DNA of 64,000 bases from Filosporella fistucella (taxonomy: Eukaryota; Ascomycota; Leotiomycetes; Helotiales), in contig JAQJZZ010000010.1 of NCBI GenBank assembly GCA_030077755.1, positions 3,844,001-3,908,000 on the forward strand, in the 5' to 3' direction. This document shows, piece by piece, positions 23,520 through 36,174 of the stretch. The stretch's first letter is position 1. Every line of letters begins with the position of its first letter. The notes under the pieces were generated by a model. That model ran no database searches. It was not told the origin of the DNA and saw nothing but the letters and a program-made list of their open reading frames with translations. A program made the translations under genes and the position numbers.

Positions 23520-24533
23520 ATGGCATTTTCCGTTCTCCCAAGGTAAGAGAATCCTTGCTTCAATGGATTGAATTTTAATGAGTATATCAGCATTGCGTCC
23601 TCGATGCTATCAGCATTGATTTTGTCCAACGTGGCCTCCAGCTCTCCAGTCGAGCAGCTGCAGAGCAGGGCAATCAGTATCAATCCCGTTCTCAATTCCA
23701 ACTTCCCAGATCCAGCTGCGATTCAAGATAAAGACGGGAATTGGTATGCATTTGCAACAAATGATAAAGGCAAACATGTTCAAGCTGCATCGGCACCCTC
23801 CATATCTGGTCCCTGGACTCTTCTCGACAATGATCCTCTTCCAACTGTAGGCGCATGGTCCAATGGCCAAGATGTGTGGGCACCAGATGTGAGAATTATT
23901 GGCGACAAGTACGTTTTGTATTATACTGCTCGCGATGCTCAGCAAACAGCTCAACACTGTGTGGGAACTGCCACTGCGGACTCAATTCTGGGTCCCTACA
24001 CTCCAGCGGCGGACTCAATCGCATGTCCACTTTCAGCCGGAGGAGCGATTGATCCGAGTGGATTTACTGATACGGATGGCACCCATTATGTTGTTTACAA
24101 AGTTGACGGGAATAGCGTTGGGAATGGAGGAGTATGCGGGAACTCTAATCCACCGATCGTTCCAACACCTATTCTTTTACAACAGCTCGCAGCAGATGGC
24201 TCAACACCAGTGGGTGATCCGATTCAAGTCCTCGATCGCGGAGATGCAGATGGACCTTTGATCGAAGCACCAAATATCATTCTGGTAAATGGTGTTTACA
24301 TTTTGTTTTTCAGCAGCAATTGTTACTCAACCCCACAGTATGATATCAGCTATGCTACTGCTTCTTCTGTGAAGGGACCATATACGAAGAGCTCTGCGCC
24401 GTTGGCGGTTACAGGCAATCCATTTGACCTGACAGCGCCAGGTGGAGCCACGGCGACGACCGATGGAAAGAATCGTATGTATATCCATTCTCCGAGTGAC
24501 AAATCATACACAATTGCTAATTGGGGTGTGTAA
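23520..24533 (+). CDS. Secreted glycoside hydrolase family 43 (arabinan/xylan-active)
   Basis: Two exons, 23520-23542 (only 23 nt) and 23591-24533, joined by a 48-nt intron, encode 321 aa. Without the first exon the first in-frame ATG is at 23604 and the signal peptide is cut short. With it the N-terminus is MAFSVLPSIASSMLSALILS, a convincing signal sequence, so I chose this start. Five-bladed propeller landmarks are visible: NFPDPAAI (catalytic base Asp), WAPDV, GGAIDPSGF (pKa-tuning Asp) and LIEAPNI (general acid Glu). GH43 enzymes release arabinose or xylose from plant cell walls (family knowledge); the exact substrate cannot be read. The C-terminal blade looks short, ending TIANWGV, so slight truncation is possible. 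Confidence 0.88.
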
Positions 24534-27498
24534 AGTGCTTTTCCATGCCAATTGCGAATCAGAGAGATGTATGTACGAGACAAAAATTACTGTCTCAGGG
24601 ACAACTGTTTCGATACCGTAATTGCTTTTGGAAACAGACAGCAGATATCAAATGAGAGGTTTCGCGGTTCACCGCACTTACGAGATGGCCAACCATACAA
24701 ACACTGGCAGCTGTCATTTCTATGTAGAATCTCCGCGAATCTCGTGCTCGGGACATCTATCCACTGATACGTTATATTCTTTGTCGCAATGGATGTCTCG
24801 ATTCGCAAAGAGTCATCCTTGCGCGAATAATGTGGCAAATTGATTAAATTTTTCTCCTTCTCTCGACTTTAACCCACTTAATATTTCCTCCCGTACATGC
24901 CTCTTTTCATTTCTCCAATGTGATATCTTGGCTTGGTCAAGGTATTGACAATCTTTCCAATATCATAGAGCGACAATAACAATCTGATTAGTGCATTGCG
25001 AATGGGAACAACAATTGGAAACCATTGTCTCTGTGTTCATCCAGAAATATTATCTTCGATGATATGTACTGCCAGTCACCGCTGTATAGACTGAAGATGA
25101 TACCATAGACCATCTTTGCAGAATTCCAGTCAGAGTTCTATCCTTGAAGCTGTTTCGTTGGGTATCGAGTTATTCCTGTCCACTTCAAACTGATCAAGCA
25201 TATTTTGATAATTGTTCTCCTCACCAGCTGTGATCGTCGCTTGTGTATGAAGATGGTGCGTGTTTCAACAATACTCATTTCTTCAACAGATAATCTTCGC
25301 GTAGATATAATAGAAGGTCTTAAGATTTCGGGGCTCCTTTCCGCGCTTTCCAGAAAGAAGATTTAACAAACTCCAAGAATTCACTATCTCTGTCATGACA
25401 TACCAACAGGTGAAGAAACACATACCAGTTCCACGAGATATATTGACGACTTTTGAAAGGCCAAGCTCGATGTGAATACCATTGTCAGTAATGGACTATG
25501 ACCATCTCCGTGATTAGCGTGGGGAGGGAATAATGTTCTTGATATGGGAAGGTTAGCAGGATGACATGCGAGGACTCCATTGCCATAGCTCAGGGTAGTG
25601 TACTCATTGCGTAGCCTGTTTGGGTCATGAAACCCCACCCAAAGAGTGATCGATCGTCTATGTCTTTTAATACCTAGTCTTGCCAATGCCTTGTCACGCC
25701 TTTCGTGTTGTAAACGCATGTTCATGTTCCTCCGAGAGCCAACAGTCGTTGGTTTTTCTGTAAGCAGCAAAATGAAAAATGTGCGAGCATGCACCCGTCC
25801 TTGCACTGGCAATCTGACGATGAAGGACAAGATAGTGCACCGCAGAAACAAACGAACGAGACGTTTTCCGTAACCAACACATTCTCAACAGCTCCGAGAA
25901 AGATAAGACTAGGAGGAGACAAATGATACTCGGCTATCCACTGGAGATTATCGCACGAGTCTGCAATGCGATGTGGGAAGGCACACAGGGTGACACCCGA
26001 ATCAATTTGTCAATCCTCAAGGATCACACAGACACATACATGATGCCCATGCACAATAACACTCGTTATCCATATCGAGAGGGGGAGGTTGGCAAAGACG
26101 GATGAATTCCCCACCATTTGCCAAGTCTCGAAGCGCCCGGGAGCTGCCGCAAAAACGGCTTGCATTTCGGCTTGCATTTCCGTTGAGCAGTCACGTCGTA
26201 CTTGTCTGAATGGCAGCACTTTCGCCAGCAGACTATCGCTTCGCGAGGTGTTGTGATTAGCTGAGTCTCTTGTCTCTTTGTCGCTGCCAATATCATCATT
26301 GCCGCAGACGCGGACTTGAAACGCGACGATTTATACTTAGGTCTTAAACGCAGGTGGTTGCTCTTAGTCTTGCTGTCTGCAAATACGTGGCGAGACATGC
26401 AGGAAAATCAGGTGTTTTCCTCGTTCCTCGACTTGGATTCAGCTGGTTTGTGGATGAGGGCAGAGAATTTGGACAAGAGCTTTCGAGTTTAGGTTGGTAA
26501 GTAGGTACAGTACAGTAAGGCTCGTACTGTAGGGTTGGGGTCGGGTGGCTAAAACTGCCGAAAAACCTACTCTCTCCTCGGTCTCGGTTGCATTTCTTCG
26601 CTGAGGACACACACTACTGTCGTGCGATCCAACTTCACAAAACCAACATCCATATGAACCGATTTCGAACCCCTCCTAGGAATTCCTACCATGCCATACC
26701 ATCCATACCATAGGTACTCACGAGTGCCTCAAGTCTGGTATGGTGTAAAGGTCGTATGTACGCATACTGCCAGTGCAGGAAGCCATCTGCGGTGAGTGAT
26801 CTAGGTGTGGGCAAGGATATTGGATTGAAGCGCTAAACACAACGTATTACTGGCTCTCTCACCTCTCCCGTTTGTCTATTACACCAATGGATAACCTTCA
26901 TTCTGCCCCCCTACTCAGACTTTTTGCTGGTGGCAAGGTCGCTCGTCTGCGACCAAGCGCGACTTAGACGTCTTTCCTTCTCCTATTGGCCTCTCTCTAT
27001 ACTCAGCAGTAAGTATCGCCTGCTTTCACAGGCACGGCTGAATGTCTTCAGTCCCGACACCTTGGATCGACGGCTTCAAGGTGTGGATGAATTGCGCCTC
27101 TATCACTGGATGAATTACAAAGGCGTACCATGGATATAAATGACCTGCATGAATCTCCGGGTTCAGTTGGTTTGCCCCGATTTTGGAGGGTGGGCTGGCC
27201 TCTTCCCCTGCAGAGCGTTGTGAACTCTCGTGCGGGTAGAAAGTTGGCGTTGTTGGTAGTATATCATTCCGATGCGCCCTGGAGCCCCCGATCTATTTCT
27301 ATAATTATGTGCCTGTTACATTCTTTGCTTTTGTATTGTATTTGAAGTACCTTTCCCTCGTTGCAACTCTCGTCTTTTCTCAGAGGCGCAAGGCTGCGTG
27401 GCCTCGTAAATCTTTTAGATTTGTGGCTCCAGCATGAGCAACTATTCCCGCCGAAATTTGGGACCTGTGCGGGCCTCTGAGATATTCGAACTTTCGTC
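24534..27498. other. Large gene-poor region
   Basis: Nearly 3 kb with no supported gene. Open frames on both strands are short and compositionally unlike the neighbouring genes. Around 26685-26725 there are small direct repeats of a CCATACCAT-type word. The last 700 bp before 27499 are C/T-rich on the plus strand, as expected for the next gene's promoter and leader. Confidence 0.5.
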
Positions 27499-29263
27499 AT
27501 GGCTGTGTCCCTCCTTACTTTGCTGGCCTTGACCCAGCTCTGGACCCAGGCGTCGACTTTGCAAGTAACACCAAACTCGAAATGCGCCTCTCTTTGCTTA
27601 GACAATCCTAAGCAAGATGTCTCTGATCCGCAAACCTCCAATATATATGGCTCAGATATTGTCTGTACGAATGAAGATTTGGATGGCACGGCAGTTGGGC
27701 AGAAGTTTGAGCAATGCCTCAACTGTTTACAGAATAGCACTGCAAAGACAGCAACAGAAACGGACCAGGCTTGGTTTCTGTGTGAGTAATGAGATGCCCA
27801 CCTCTGTTACCTCAGCTAATTTATGACTCGAGACAACCTCCGTTATGCTTTTAATACCTGTCTGTTCCAGGCTGAAAATGCCTCGAAAACATTCTCGACA
27901 CCATGTGGATTAGATACTGTCTGCAATCCTCTCAAACCCGCTTTTGAGAGTGACCTCTCTATCCCGTCTCTCGCCACACAATACTCCTACTGCTCGGCGA
28001 GCAATGCCACTTTTCTGAGCAATCATCAGAATGACTGTGCTGCGTGCCTTAAGGAGAAAAGTGATGAATATTATCTGGCAAATTGTTGGAATTCCACATT
28101 CGTGACAGTTGTTACCTTGTTGACAAATTCTAGATCTAATTGCTCTTGATGCAGGCTGTATTCAGCAACCTGTTCCCGGAACACTCCTTGGCTTGGATGG
28201 CACCATGTTCTCCAAAACAAAAGTCAACATCACCACCCCAACCATTCCTACTACAGCCAAAAAGCACGCAATTCTCACTCCAGCAGCCATAATTGGAATC
28301 TCTGTAGCTGGTGGAGTCGTCATCCTCATCCTCATAGCCATCCTCTTCATCTGCTTCCGCAAACGTCTCGCCAGGCAAAAGAACATACAATTCAAGTCAG
28401 CACTCGATGATCGGTTTGGCTCAACAGATATCACTATGCCCGTTCATGGAGCATACAATGATCCAGACCGACCAAAAGCTACAGCTTACGAGAGCGTCGG
28501 TCTCACGAAAATACCAGCGAAAATAAGGATAAGTCTGAAAGAGGACAAATCATTCAGGCCATCTAAGGAATCTTATTTCCCGCCTCAGGACTACTACCAT
28601 CCTGCTCTTCAACCACACACTCACGAAGAAACCGCCCGAGGCCTCGGTTTCAAAGTAATATCCGGCCCAAACCCTAGGAATAATGGAAGCACTATCCAAG
28701 AACCAAGTCCTATGTACTCTCCGCCAGGTTCAACGCAACCAACATACACGCCGAACACCAACGCTAACTCTCTTACCTCCTCCACTGTCTCCCAAGCCTC
28801 GCCTACCTCGGCATCCATAACACGCACCAATCTCTTCCGTAACTCCACCTCCACAACACACTCCAACACCCTCTCCACCAAATCCAAAGCCTCACCTATC
28901 TCGGGCCCCGGTCTCCCAAAACCAGTCTCCCCAAGACGCAACTCTAACCTCTTCTCCAACAATCCAATCACACATTCCGATCCCCCTTCTGTCCCTAATC
29001 CACGACACACACGTGATTTATCGCTTGGCCGTGGCGTGTTAAATGGATTTGGGAGTAGTGAGGCAGATGGAAGAAATCAGATACAGATCTCAGGTCCGAT
29101 GGTCGATGTCACGAGTAGGTATGATGATGAGACTGAGGCGAGAAAAAGGGCGGAGAGGGAGAGGTTGTATAGAGAGGGGTATGCTGCTAGGCATATGAAG
29201 AAGGAGGAGGCAAGGGGGGCTGGGAAGGCAAGGAGAAGTGAGGAGGAAGAGGAGTTGTGGTGA
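27499..29263 (+). CDS. Cys-rich single-pass membrane protein, paralogue A
   Basis: Three exons (27499-27781, 27833-28084, 28134-29263; introns 51 and 49 nt) give 554 aa. A signal peptide (MAVSLLTLLALTQLWTQAS) leads into an ectodomain with paired cysteines: CASLC, CTNED, CLNCL, CGLDTVC, CAACL and GCIQQP. A helix follows (AAIIGISVAGGVVILILIAILFICF), then a basic stop-transfer FRKRLARQK and a long Ser/Thr/Pro-rich cytoplasmic tail ending in a Glu/Arg-rich stretch. The exon junctions were fixed by comparison with the neighbouring paralogue at 30100-31497, which shares splice positions, WxLYNxRYA and the CIQQPxPG block. Proteins of this shape in related fungi are often annotated as LPXTG-domain-containing; a sensor or wall-anchored role is only inference. 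Confidence 0.8.
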
Positions 29264-30099
29264 GGTGATTATATATTTATTTTCGCTTTCCTTAAAGTGA
29301 GCTGAGCATGCGAGAAAGGCAAACAGAAATTGGATATTTGGAGGATAAGTAATGTGTGATGTGGCGTTTAGGTAACTTTATTTGTTTTCGTGTTGAAGGT
29401 TTCATTTTGAGACGGCGTTGAGGTGGGATATACCTAACTGCTTCTTATACACTCTTTAGGATAAAGTTGATCCGGCGGGTCTTGGGGTCGAAAGCTGTCT
29501 CTACATTTAAGCAGTATCGTACATATAGTCTGTCGAGCAAACACCATCAGATTGTAAACTTTTCTCGCTGATGCTCTGTCTACTTCCACGTATCGGTAGC
29601 CCATCTATGCGTTGACCACAATAACGCAGACACGTTGTCATCGAAAGCTCCAAGTATCTCCTAATTCATTGCACATTGTCATTCTAACGCAACACGTGTG
29701 TGGCCAGAGGCTCAAGTGCAGCAGCCCTGCTCGGGTGGTTTCCCAATCTGGACGTGATGTACACCAACTACCTTACGACAATCACATAAACGAAACACAT
29801 AACAATTGCACAATTTTCTGCTTACTTCAAGATCTGAATTACTAGAGTAGACGTATCTCTATCCGTCTCACATGCACAGATAATCCCTCTCTCCAAATCG
29901 GGTATTTGAAAGAACCTCAAGCACGCGAAGGTAGCAACAATAAACTCCCCTACTCATCCGAGCAGGCTTTCCATCCAGCAGTATAGCCCATACTCCAGCC
30001 CCCACCCAAGACCCAAGATACATATACAAACGCTAAAGCAGATACGCTGACCATAGACAAGCAGACAGAAGATGTGATTGAAGAAGGAAAGAGTAAATC
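29264..30099. other. Convergent 3' intergenic region
   Basis: About 835 bp between the ends of two tail-to-tail paralogous genes; should hold both terminators. No gene seen. Confidence 0.5.
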
Positions 30100-31497
30100 T
30101 TATACTGCAATTCCCTTCTTCATATCATCCTCATTCGACCCCTGAAACGCAGCCGGATTCCGAGGGTTAGCATGAATATGAGGTTGTGGATAAGGCTGAG
30201 GTTCGAATTGAAATTCAGTCTGGGGAGGACCAAGAGACGACGCTCCCCTTCCCCCTCCAGGATGCTGCAACACCGGCGGCGGACTCCTGGTCCACGCTCC
30301 CGTCCTCGGATCCCCACCACCAACACCAACCATCTCTATCCTCTCCCCTGGCTCCTCCTCTTCTGCTCTCGCCATCTTCGCGTCCGCAGGCCAAGCAGGT
30401 ACAGTTCTCGCGTCAACCGCGCTGACAGGACTATTATACTGGCTGCTATACGGACTGAAATAAGCTTTCTCAGCGCCCGCGCTCTCAGGAAAATGCTGCG
30501 CGTGCTGATCCCAAGAAAGCTGATGTGTCAAAGGCCGCTGGCTTTGCGGGCTGTCAAAAAAAGGTGAAGAGGGACCCTGTCGAGCATGCCAGTCCGCATA
30601 ACCAGTTGCTTTCTGGTGTTCTGCAAGGACAGCGCGACGACGTCGTTTGCCGCGCCAGATGATGCAGAAGCCGAGTATGAAAAGAAGAACAAAGATACCT
30701 GCTACCGCGATGCCGATTTTAGCGCCGAGGGTGAGTCCGGTGGCAGGCGTGAAGGTGCCGGTAGGTATGGAGGAGGGTGAGGTGATGTTGACTCGGGTGG
30801 AGGAGAAGACGGAGCCGTCGAGAGAGACGGTTTTCCCGGGAATGGGTTGCTGGATACAGGCTGCTTCTAAGGCAATGATGACTAGGTTTGTTAGAGATAT
30901 ATATTTAATGTGAAGACAAAGGGATTGAGGCGTACAATTGCTGAGATAATGGTCTCTTCCGGTTTGGGACAGACACTCTGAGCAGGAGGATATGGAATTT
31001 CTGTTGTTTATCATTTGAGGGCAGAACGCATATTCCGTGGAATTGGGGTTCAGCCCATCGAACTCGAAAGCACTCTGTAATGGAGCGCAGGAGAAACTGT
31101 GATGACTCTAATTAGTCTCTGGATTATGAAATACATTTTATAGAATATTATCTTACCTTGTGAGGCAGGGTGTATCAGCAAGCTTGGTGTTGTTATTGAA
31201 TCCGAACAAACACCATGATAAAGCATATCGCATATTATACAACGCCCATTGCAGATCGGCTTGCTTGGCTGCAGTATCATAATACGGACTCGTCAATTCG
31301 CAAGCTATGCAAGCTTTGAATGTTGCTCCGTATGGTGAGGTAGCATAATCCCCATCACTGCAAGTGATTTCATCCCCACTTGTCGACGAGAGCGAGTTAC
31401 CGCATAGACTGGCGCATTGAGGGGAAGAAGGTACGACGAGCAGTGATTGTGTGACGGGGATAATTAGGACAGCAAGTGAAGCCCTGAGAGGTCGCAT
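30100..31497 (-). CDS. Cys-rich single-pass membrane protein, paralogue B
   Basis: Three exons (31497-31157, 31096-30936, 30881-30100; introns 60 and 54 nt) give 427 aa. The start at 31497 begins the signal peptide MRPLRASLAVLIIPVTQSLL. The ectodomain has CASLC, CSDGD, CIACEL, a WALYNMRYA..CLF block, SCSECL and an ACIQQPIPG block directly before the juxtamembrane Thr/Ser/Pro stalk. The transmembrane helix is KIGIAVAGIFVLLFILGFCIIW, then a basic GKRRRRAV stop-transfer. The tail is Pro/Gln-rich. Ectodomain, helix position and both intron positions correspond to the plus-strand gene ending at 29263, whereas the tails do not resemble each other. So this is an inverted, tail-to-tail duplicate with diverged cytoplasmic parts. 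Confidence 0.8.
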
Positions 31498-33565
31498 TTT
31501 GTTCTTGATCAAGTCTTATCAAGACTTCACCAAATTCAATCCTCCTTCCTATATAGGATACAGGGACAGATCCAAGCACGCCGTGGCATACACACGTCAA
31601 CACGCCGGTCAAGTGCAGTTTCGCGGCCACCGAGATGAGTGGGGTTATCGAGGAGGCATATGTTCTTGATCGAGCTACACTGTCGAGGCGACTGGAAGTG
31701 GAGAGGAGGTCCCAGGAAGATATACTTCTGGGAGCGGCAGCTGCAGGACGAACGCCACTTTATCGAACCTCCATGGCTGTTCGCTTGTATGGTGGTCGTG
31801 GTCTCCACCACTCCGGTTGATTTCGATGTGTGATCGGTGGCATTGGGTTGGGGTGAAGACCGGAAGGTTTCCAGCCAGTACGATTCTGTACGTACGAGCC
31901 GAAGTCGCCGTGTGGTTGGCAGACAGGCATCCAATTGTTCACTGTCACCGTCACTGTCACTGAACTATCAAGTGCATTTAGAGCCCTGCTCGCCTGCACG
32001 GCCGTACACTTCGTACTACTGACACTATGAACCCCAGATGATTGTCACATCACACTGCAGTGTTTTCAGTCTGTTCACGCCCGCTAGCATGGGTGGCATG
32101 GAGTGCAAAGTCTTCAAAGCTTCAGTGATTGGCGATCCCGTCCCTTGACCATGCTTGTGGCGGCGTGTGGCCGCTCTTTTCCCATGCTGGGCACATTGAG
32201 AACATCTCGATCCGAGCCTGGGTAGAGTGGGAAGAGTGACCAACAGTCCAGAACTGGACGGTCTGTCCCCCAAAAGTTCAGGGATAGCGACCACCACAGC
32301 GGTCATCACTGCATGATAGGGGGCGAGGGATTGCAGGATGTGAGGGCTGAGTGACAGGAGGGGGCTACAATGCAGTGGCCCATACCATCCTATACGACGG
32401 CAATTGCCCATTGGCTTCATGCCATAAACATGCAATTAACCTGTTGGTTGGTTTTTTCTCTCAATGGGACATTGTTTGTGTGCAATGATACATTGTTTGC
32501 ATTCTCTTCGCGAAGGGGGGTGAGATGGAAAACGAAGACAGGATAAGGTACCTTAGGTACAGTATCGCCATGAAAATCGGCAGTGGATGCTTGCGCCGTC
32601 GGCAAACCTGTGCTGTGCTCATTGTGCGGTGTGGCTGCTGAAGAAGAACAACCAAATGCTGGCGGCCCCTGTGATCGATCACCAACTCACCAACTTACCA
32701 ACCCTGATTGGTGCCGGTGCGGCCCGCGATGGTGAAGAGGTGCGTAGCGGGGCCTGTTGAGTGGCCGCTGCTCCAGGTTGCACACGCCATAAACCTTCCT
32801 CGACATGGCGGTTCTGGAAGAGGAATGTTTGGGTCTCTCAACTCCATTTTTCTTCACCCCTATTACTCTTTTGAGTAGACGAACAAAAACCTAAAACACT
32901 GTTACACTGCAGGTCCACGATTGTTGGGACACATAACGGGCGAAACGGCGAGAATTGAATGGTCGTGGCGGTACAAGGCGTGCCGACTTCAGTAATTGAA
33001 ATGTGCCTTACCCCTGATCTGACGATTCTTCAAACTTGAACAACGGCCGTGCAACTGCACATCGCGAGTTTGAGCTTTACCAACATTTTTCTTGCCCCTT
33101 ATTCGTTGTAAAGTCGTCAAGCGCTTATGAACGATGTGCAACAAATGTGAACTGTTTTTGTGGCTTCGAGAAGTTTTTGTCCCGGTGAAATACTTGTCAT
33201 GTGAAGCCTGAGTCGTGCTTAGGCTTGCATTATACGACTCCATTGATGAGCCGATGAAAATCAACCCTTCATTGCTCGTCGTTCGATTCACAGCGGTTAT
33301 TCGCAGATGCAGTTCTGATAAGTGATAATTTCTTCTCAGGGGAAGATGTCTCAGCAACAGAGACACATCGTTTTGGAATACTCTTTTGGGGAGATAATAT
33401 TGCCTGGGAAGAGATAGTGTGAAAATAGTGATATTGATATGTATTACTTGGGGAGATTTCATCGATATCCCTCGTTTTCCGCTGGTGCCAGCGTTTATAT
33501 ACATTGCACCCTTATTCGTCAACCCAATTTCTTAGCTTCGCTCTAGCCGTACGCCACCATTATAC
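31498..33565. other. Intergenic region
   Basis: About 2 kb without a supported gene. A 177-aa open frame on the minus strand at 32989-33522 has no domain and is His/Arg/Thr-rich, as expected of non-coding sequence. Short tandem GTCACT/C words occur at 31938-31961. A palindromic TTCGCGAA beside a G run lies at 32505-32521. Confidence 0.5.
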
Positions 33566-34454
33566 TCATCCGGTCCAGACTGCTGGTCCTGGGACAATAT
33601 AGTTCGAGATAGTCGAATAGATATCGATCTTGATTCCGGGGTCGGTTGCTTTGTACGCGCCTGGAAATGTCACACCGGTTGGATTTGCAGTGCCGCTACC
33701 AGTGACTGCTACTTGGTAACATGTCATGTAGAATTGGGCACCTCCTACTGAAGAAGCCGTGTGCAAGGCGATAGCTTCAGCTCTAACGAGGTAGTTGCCA
33801 GGAGTCAAGGAAGCGGGAACTTTGAAGGAGCGCTTGCCACAATTGGTGTTCAGGGAGTCCTGAGAAATATGTACATTAGTGAATTGCTCGAAAACGCTTT
33901 CGGAAAGGGACAGGAGCTGCTTACAGTTCCCCATTTCTTTGTTGCAGTGTTGTAACCTTCTTGGTCAACCTTGAACCACGATCCTGCGCCAACATCTGTG
34001 GTGGCATCTGGAACCTTTGACATGTAAACAATGACGGGGCCGAAGTGATTGCCTCCAATCGCCTCATTGGTACACTTTCGATCTCCAGGTTGAGCGTGCA
34101 TCTCAACAGTCAGGTTTTGGCCGGCTAGTGTTTGTCAGATTTTAAACCTGCAACCAACAAATCGACATACCAGCTACCGAGCACATTCCAGTGACAGGTT
34201 TGGTTCCAGCGTTACACCTGATATCGTTTGAAGTGACACTTGTTACTGGGTTGTTGTTGACTGGCAGTCGAGCACAGGAGGATGCTTGATCGACACTAAG
34301 GAGAGAAAAAGTCAAAATTTGCTGAGAACTGATACGGGAATGCAGTCGTGAAGGAAAGAACATACCCGTTGGTCCAAAGCTCCTGGAACATTGAATGACC
34401 AGCAACAGCTGTGGCAGAGGCCAAAAGGCCAAGAACAGAGACGAAGACTTGCAT
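33566..34454 (-). CDS. Secreted AA9 lytic polysaccharide monooxygenase
   Basis: Copper enzyme that oxidatively cleaves cellulose or other beta-1,4-glucans (family AA9, formerly GH61). Four exons: 34454-34366, 34295-34171, 34124-33925 and 33859-33566; introns of 46-70 nt; 235 aa. The signal peptide MQVFVSVLGLLASATAVAG is followed directly by His, the copper-binding mature N-terminus (HSMFQELWTNG). The second copper His is in NHFGPVIVYMSKV. The conserved second-sphere His, Gln and axial Tyr are in HTASSVGGAQFYMTCYQ. Cysteines expected for the two disulfides are present. The protein ends after YIVPGPAVWTG, with no cellulose-binding module. Regiospecificity cannot be told from this. Confidence 0.94.
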
Positions 34455-36174
34455 GATGAAGAAGAGGAGACGAATAAGATGTATATTCAAGAAAGTAATT
34501 GACAAATTGAGGATGCTCTTCAATACCAAGAGCAACCTCCTCTCCCTACTTATACAAAATTCCCCGCCATCACAAGATTCAAAAACGTTTAAAGAAAACA
34601 AAGCGACTCTCAATGTGGAGAACAAAATCCGGGGTATGAATGGTAGCACAAAAGGTACAAATTGACTTCTGGCACTCTGCCTGAATCTGAAACGGCACTT
34701 CCTTTCCGGCAGAAGTCGCTGCAATATAAGGGTAATTGGAAACGGAAGGAGAGAGACAGTCAACGAGTTAATCGGCCCTTACTGAAGGATCATATGACGA
34801 TAGATATAAGTATGAAAAAGCTTGTTCCTGATACAAACGAGATTGAGAGGCTGGAAGATAGAGTGCCGGAAGTAAAGGCCCGTTGATGCCCATGAGGTTG
34901 GCAACAGATCGTGGAGAGGAGAAAGAAACCATACGTAGGCGATGAAGGATCGTGACTAATTGAGGCTACTGCACCTTACTTTGTGGTTGGCAGATTGATG
35001 CGGAAGGAACCAAGACAGATCACGGAGCTGGAAGGATCGACATGGAGAACGCACCAAGTTGATGTGTCCATGATGCACTTGCAATCCTTTTCAAACGAGG
35101 CAGTGCAAGCTGTCTGCGCTCGTATGATGATAATAGAGCGCGGCTCATGATAAAGAAACTTATATTAATCCTGGAATTGTTCGTGGAGGAAGTAGATTTC
35201 ATGCGCTTGACGAGGTTTTTAGTTGACGAAAATTGGAAATCCCATATCGAGGCATGACACGTGATTAGCGAGGTACGCATCAGGACTTCTCACCCATCCA
35301 AGCAGCTCGATGCATTTCTAGAAGAGACGACTGCTTAGCGATTACATGTCGGAGATAAATTATCGGGGTTTTCATAATAGGTGGATCTATGAACATAAAA
35401 GTGTGGTTGCTTACAAGCTTCAGACATCCCGTCCCAATTTGTTCGTTGTTCACAGCTCAGTTAATGTATCCATTACAATACATGTATCACCGTGCACCAC
35501 CCGTAAATATCGACACCAGACACAAGAGCAATTTTATAGACGATGACTTGATTTGATTGGACATGGCATCATTCCTGTTTATGTGAGCTGTTATACTAGG
35601 GAAGCCACATCAATCTGTCAGATGTTATCATTCCTGGTTTGAGTAAAACGAATGTAGAATCAGTTTTGTTATTCCAAAGACCCGGCGAAAATAGATTAAT
35701 AAAACTTGGGTCTTCAAATTGACTTGACCTCGCAGCCTTTCCTTCATGCGCTCGAAATTTTGACGATTGATCGTCTACCGCGCTGATAATTCGCCAGTCT
35801 AGAATACCCAACCGACCGATTTTCAAGGGAGATGCCTTATTCCGTACCCTTATTCCACATGTTCAATTCAAGACATTGATGATATCCATGATTTGGTTCA
35901 AGATCGAAAAAACACCGATGAAGCGTTAGAAGATGAAGCGAACATCGAAAAGCACATCTCGCGATGAATCTACACACTACTACTCCATGTACTCCAGCCT
36001 GAACAATCGTTTCTTGGCTCAAGAACGCCGAGGGCTGGCCCCTGGGCCCGATATCATCCCAAAGCGCCATCCTAAACTCCATGCTGTAATTACTATTTTC
36101 AAATGCCCACAAGAATCCTGACATGTACAGTAAAGACGGTAAGGTGATCATTCCAGGTCGTGTTTTGGACGTGA
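34455..36174. other. Intergenic region
   Basis: About 1.7 kb containing the AA9 promoter and the NTA1 3' flank. No supported gene; the 113-aa frame at 35837-36178 overlaps the NTA1 stop and has no recognisable features. Confidence 0.5.

Noticed and set aside
32989..33522. 177-aa minus-strand open frame
   Set aside because: No motif, no intron signals, composition unlike neighbouring genes.
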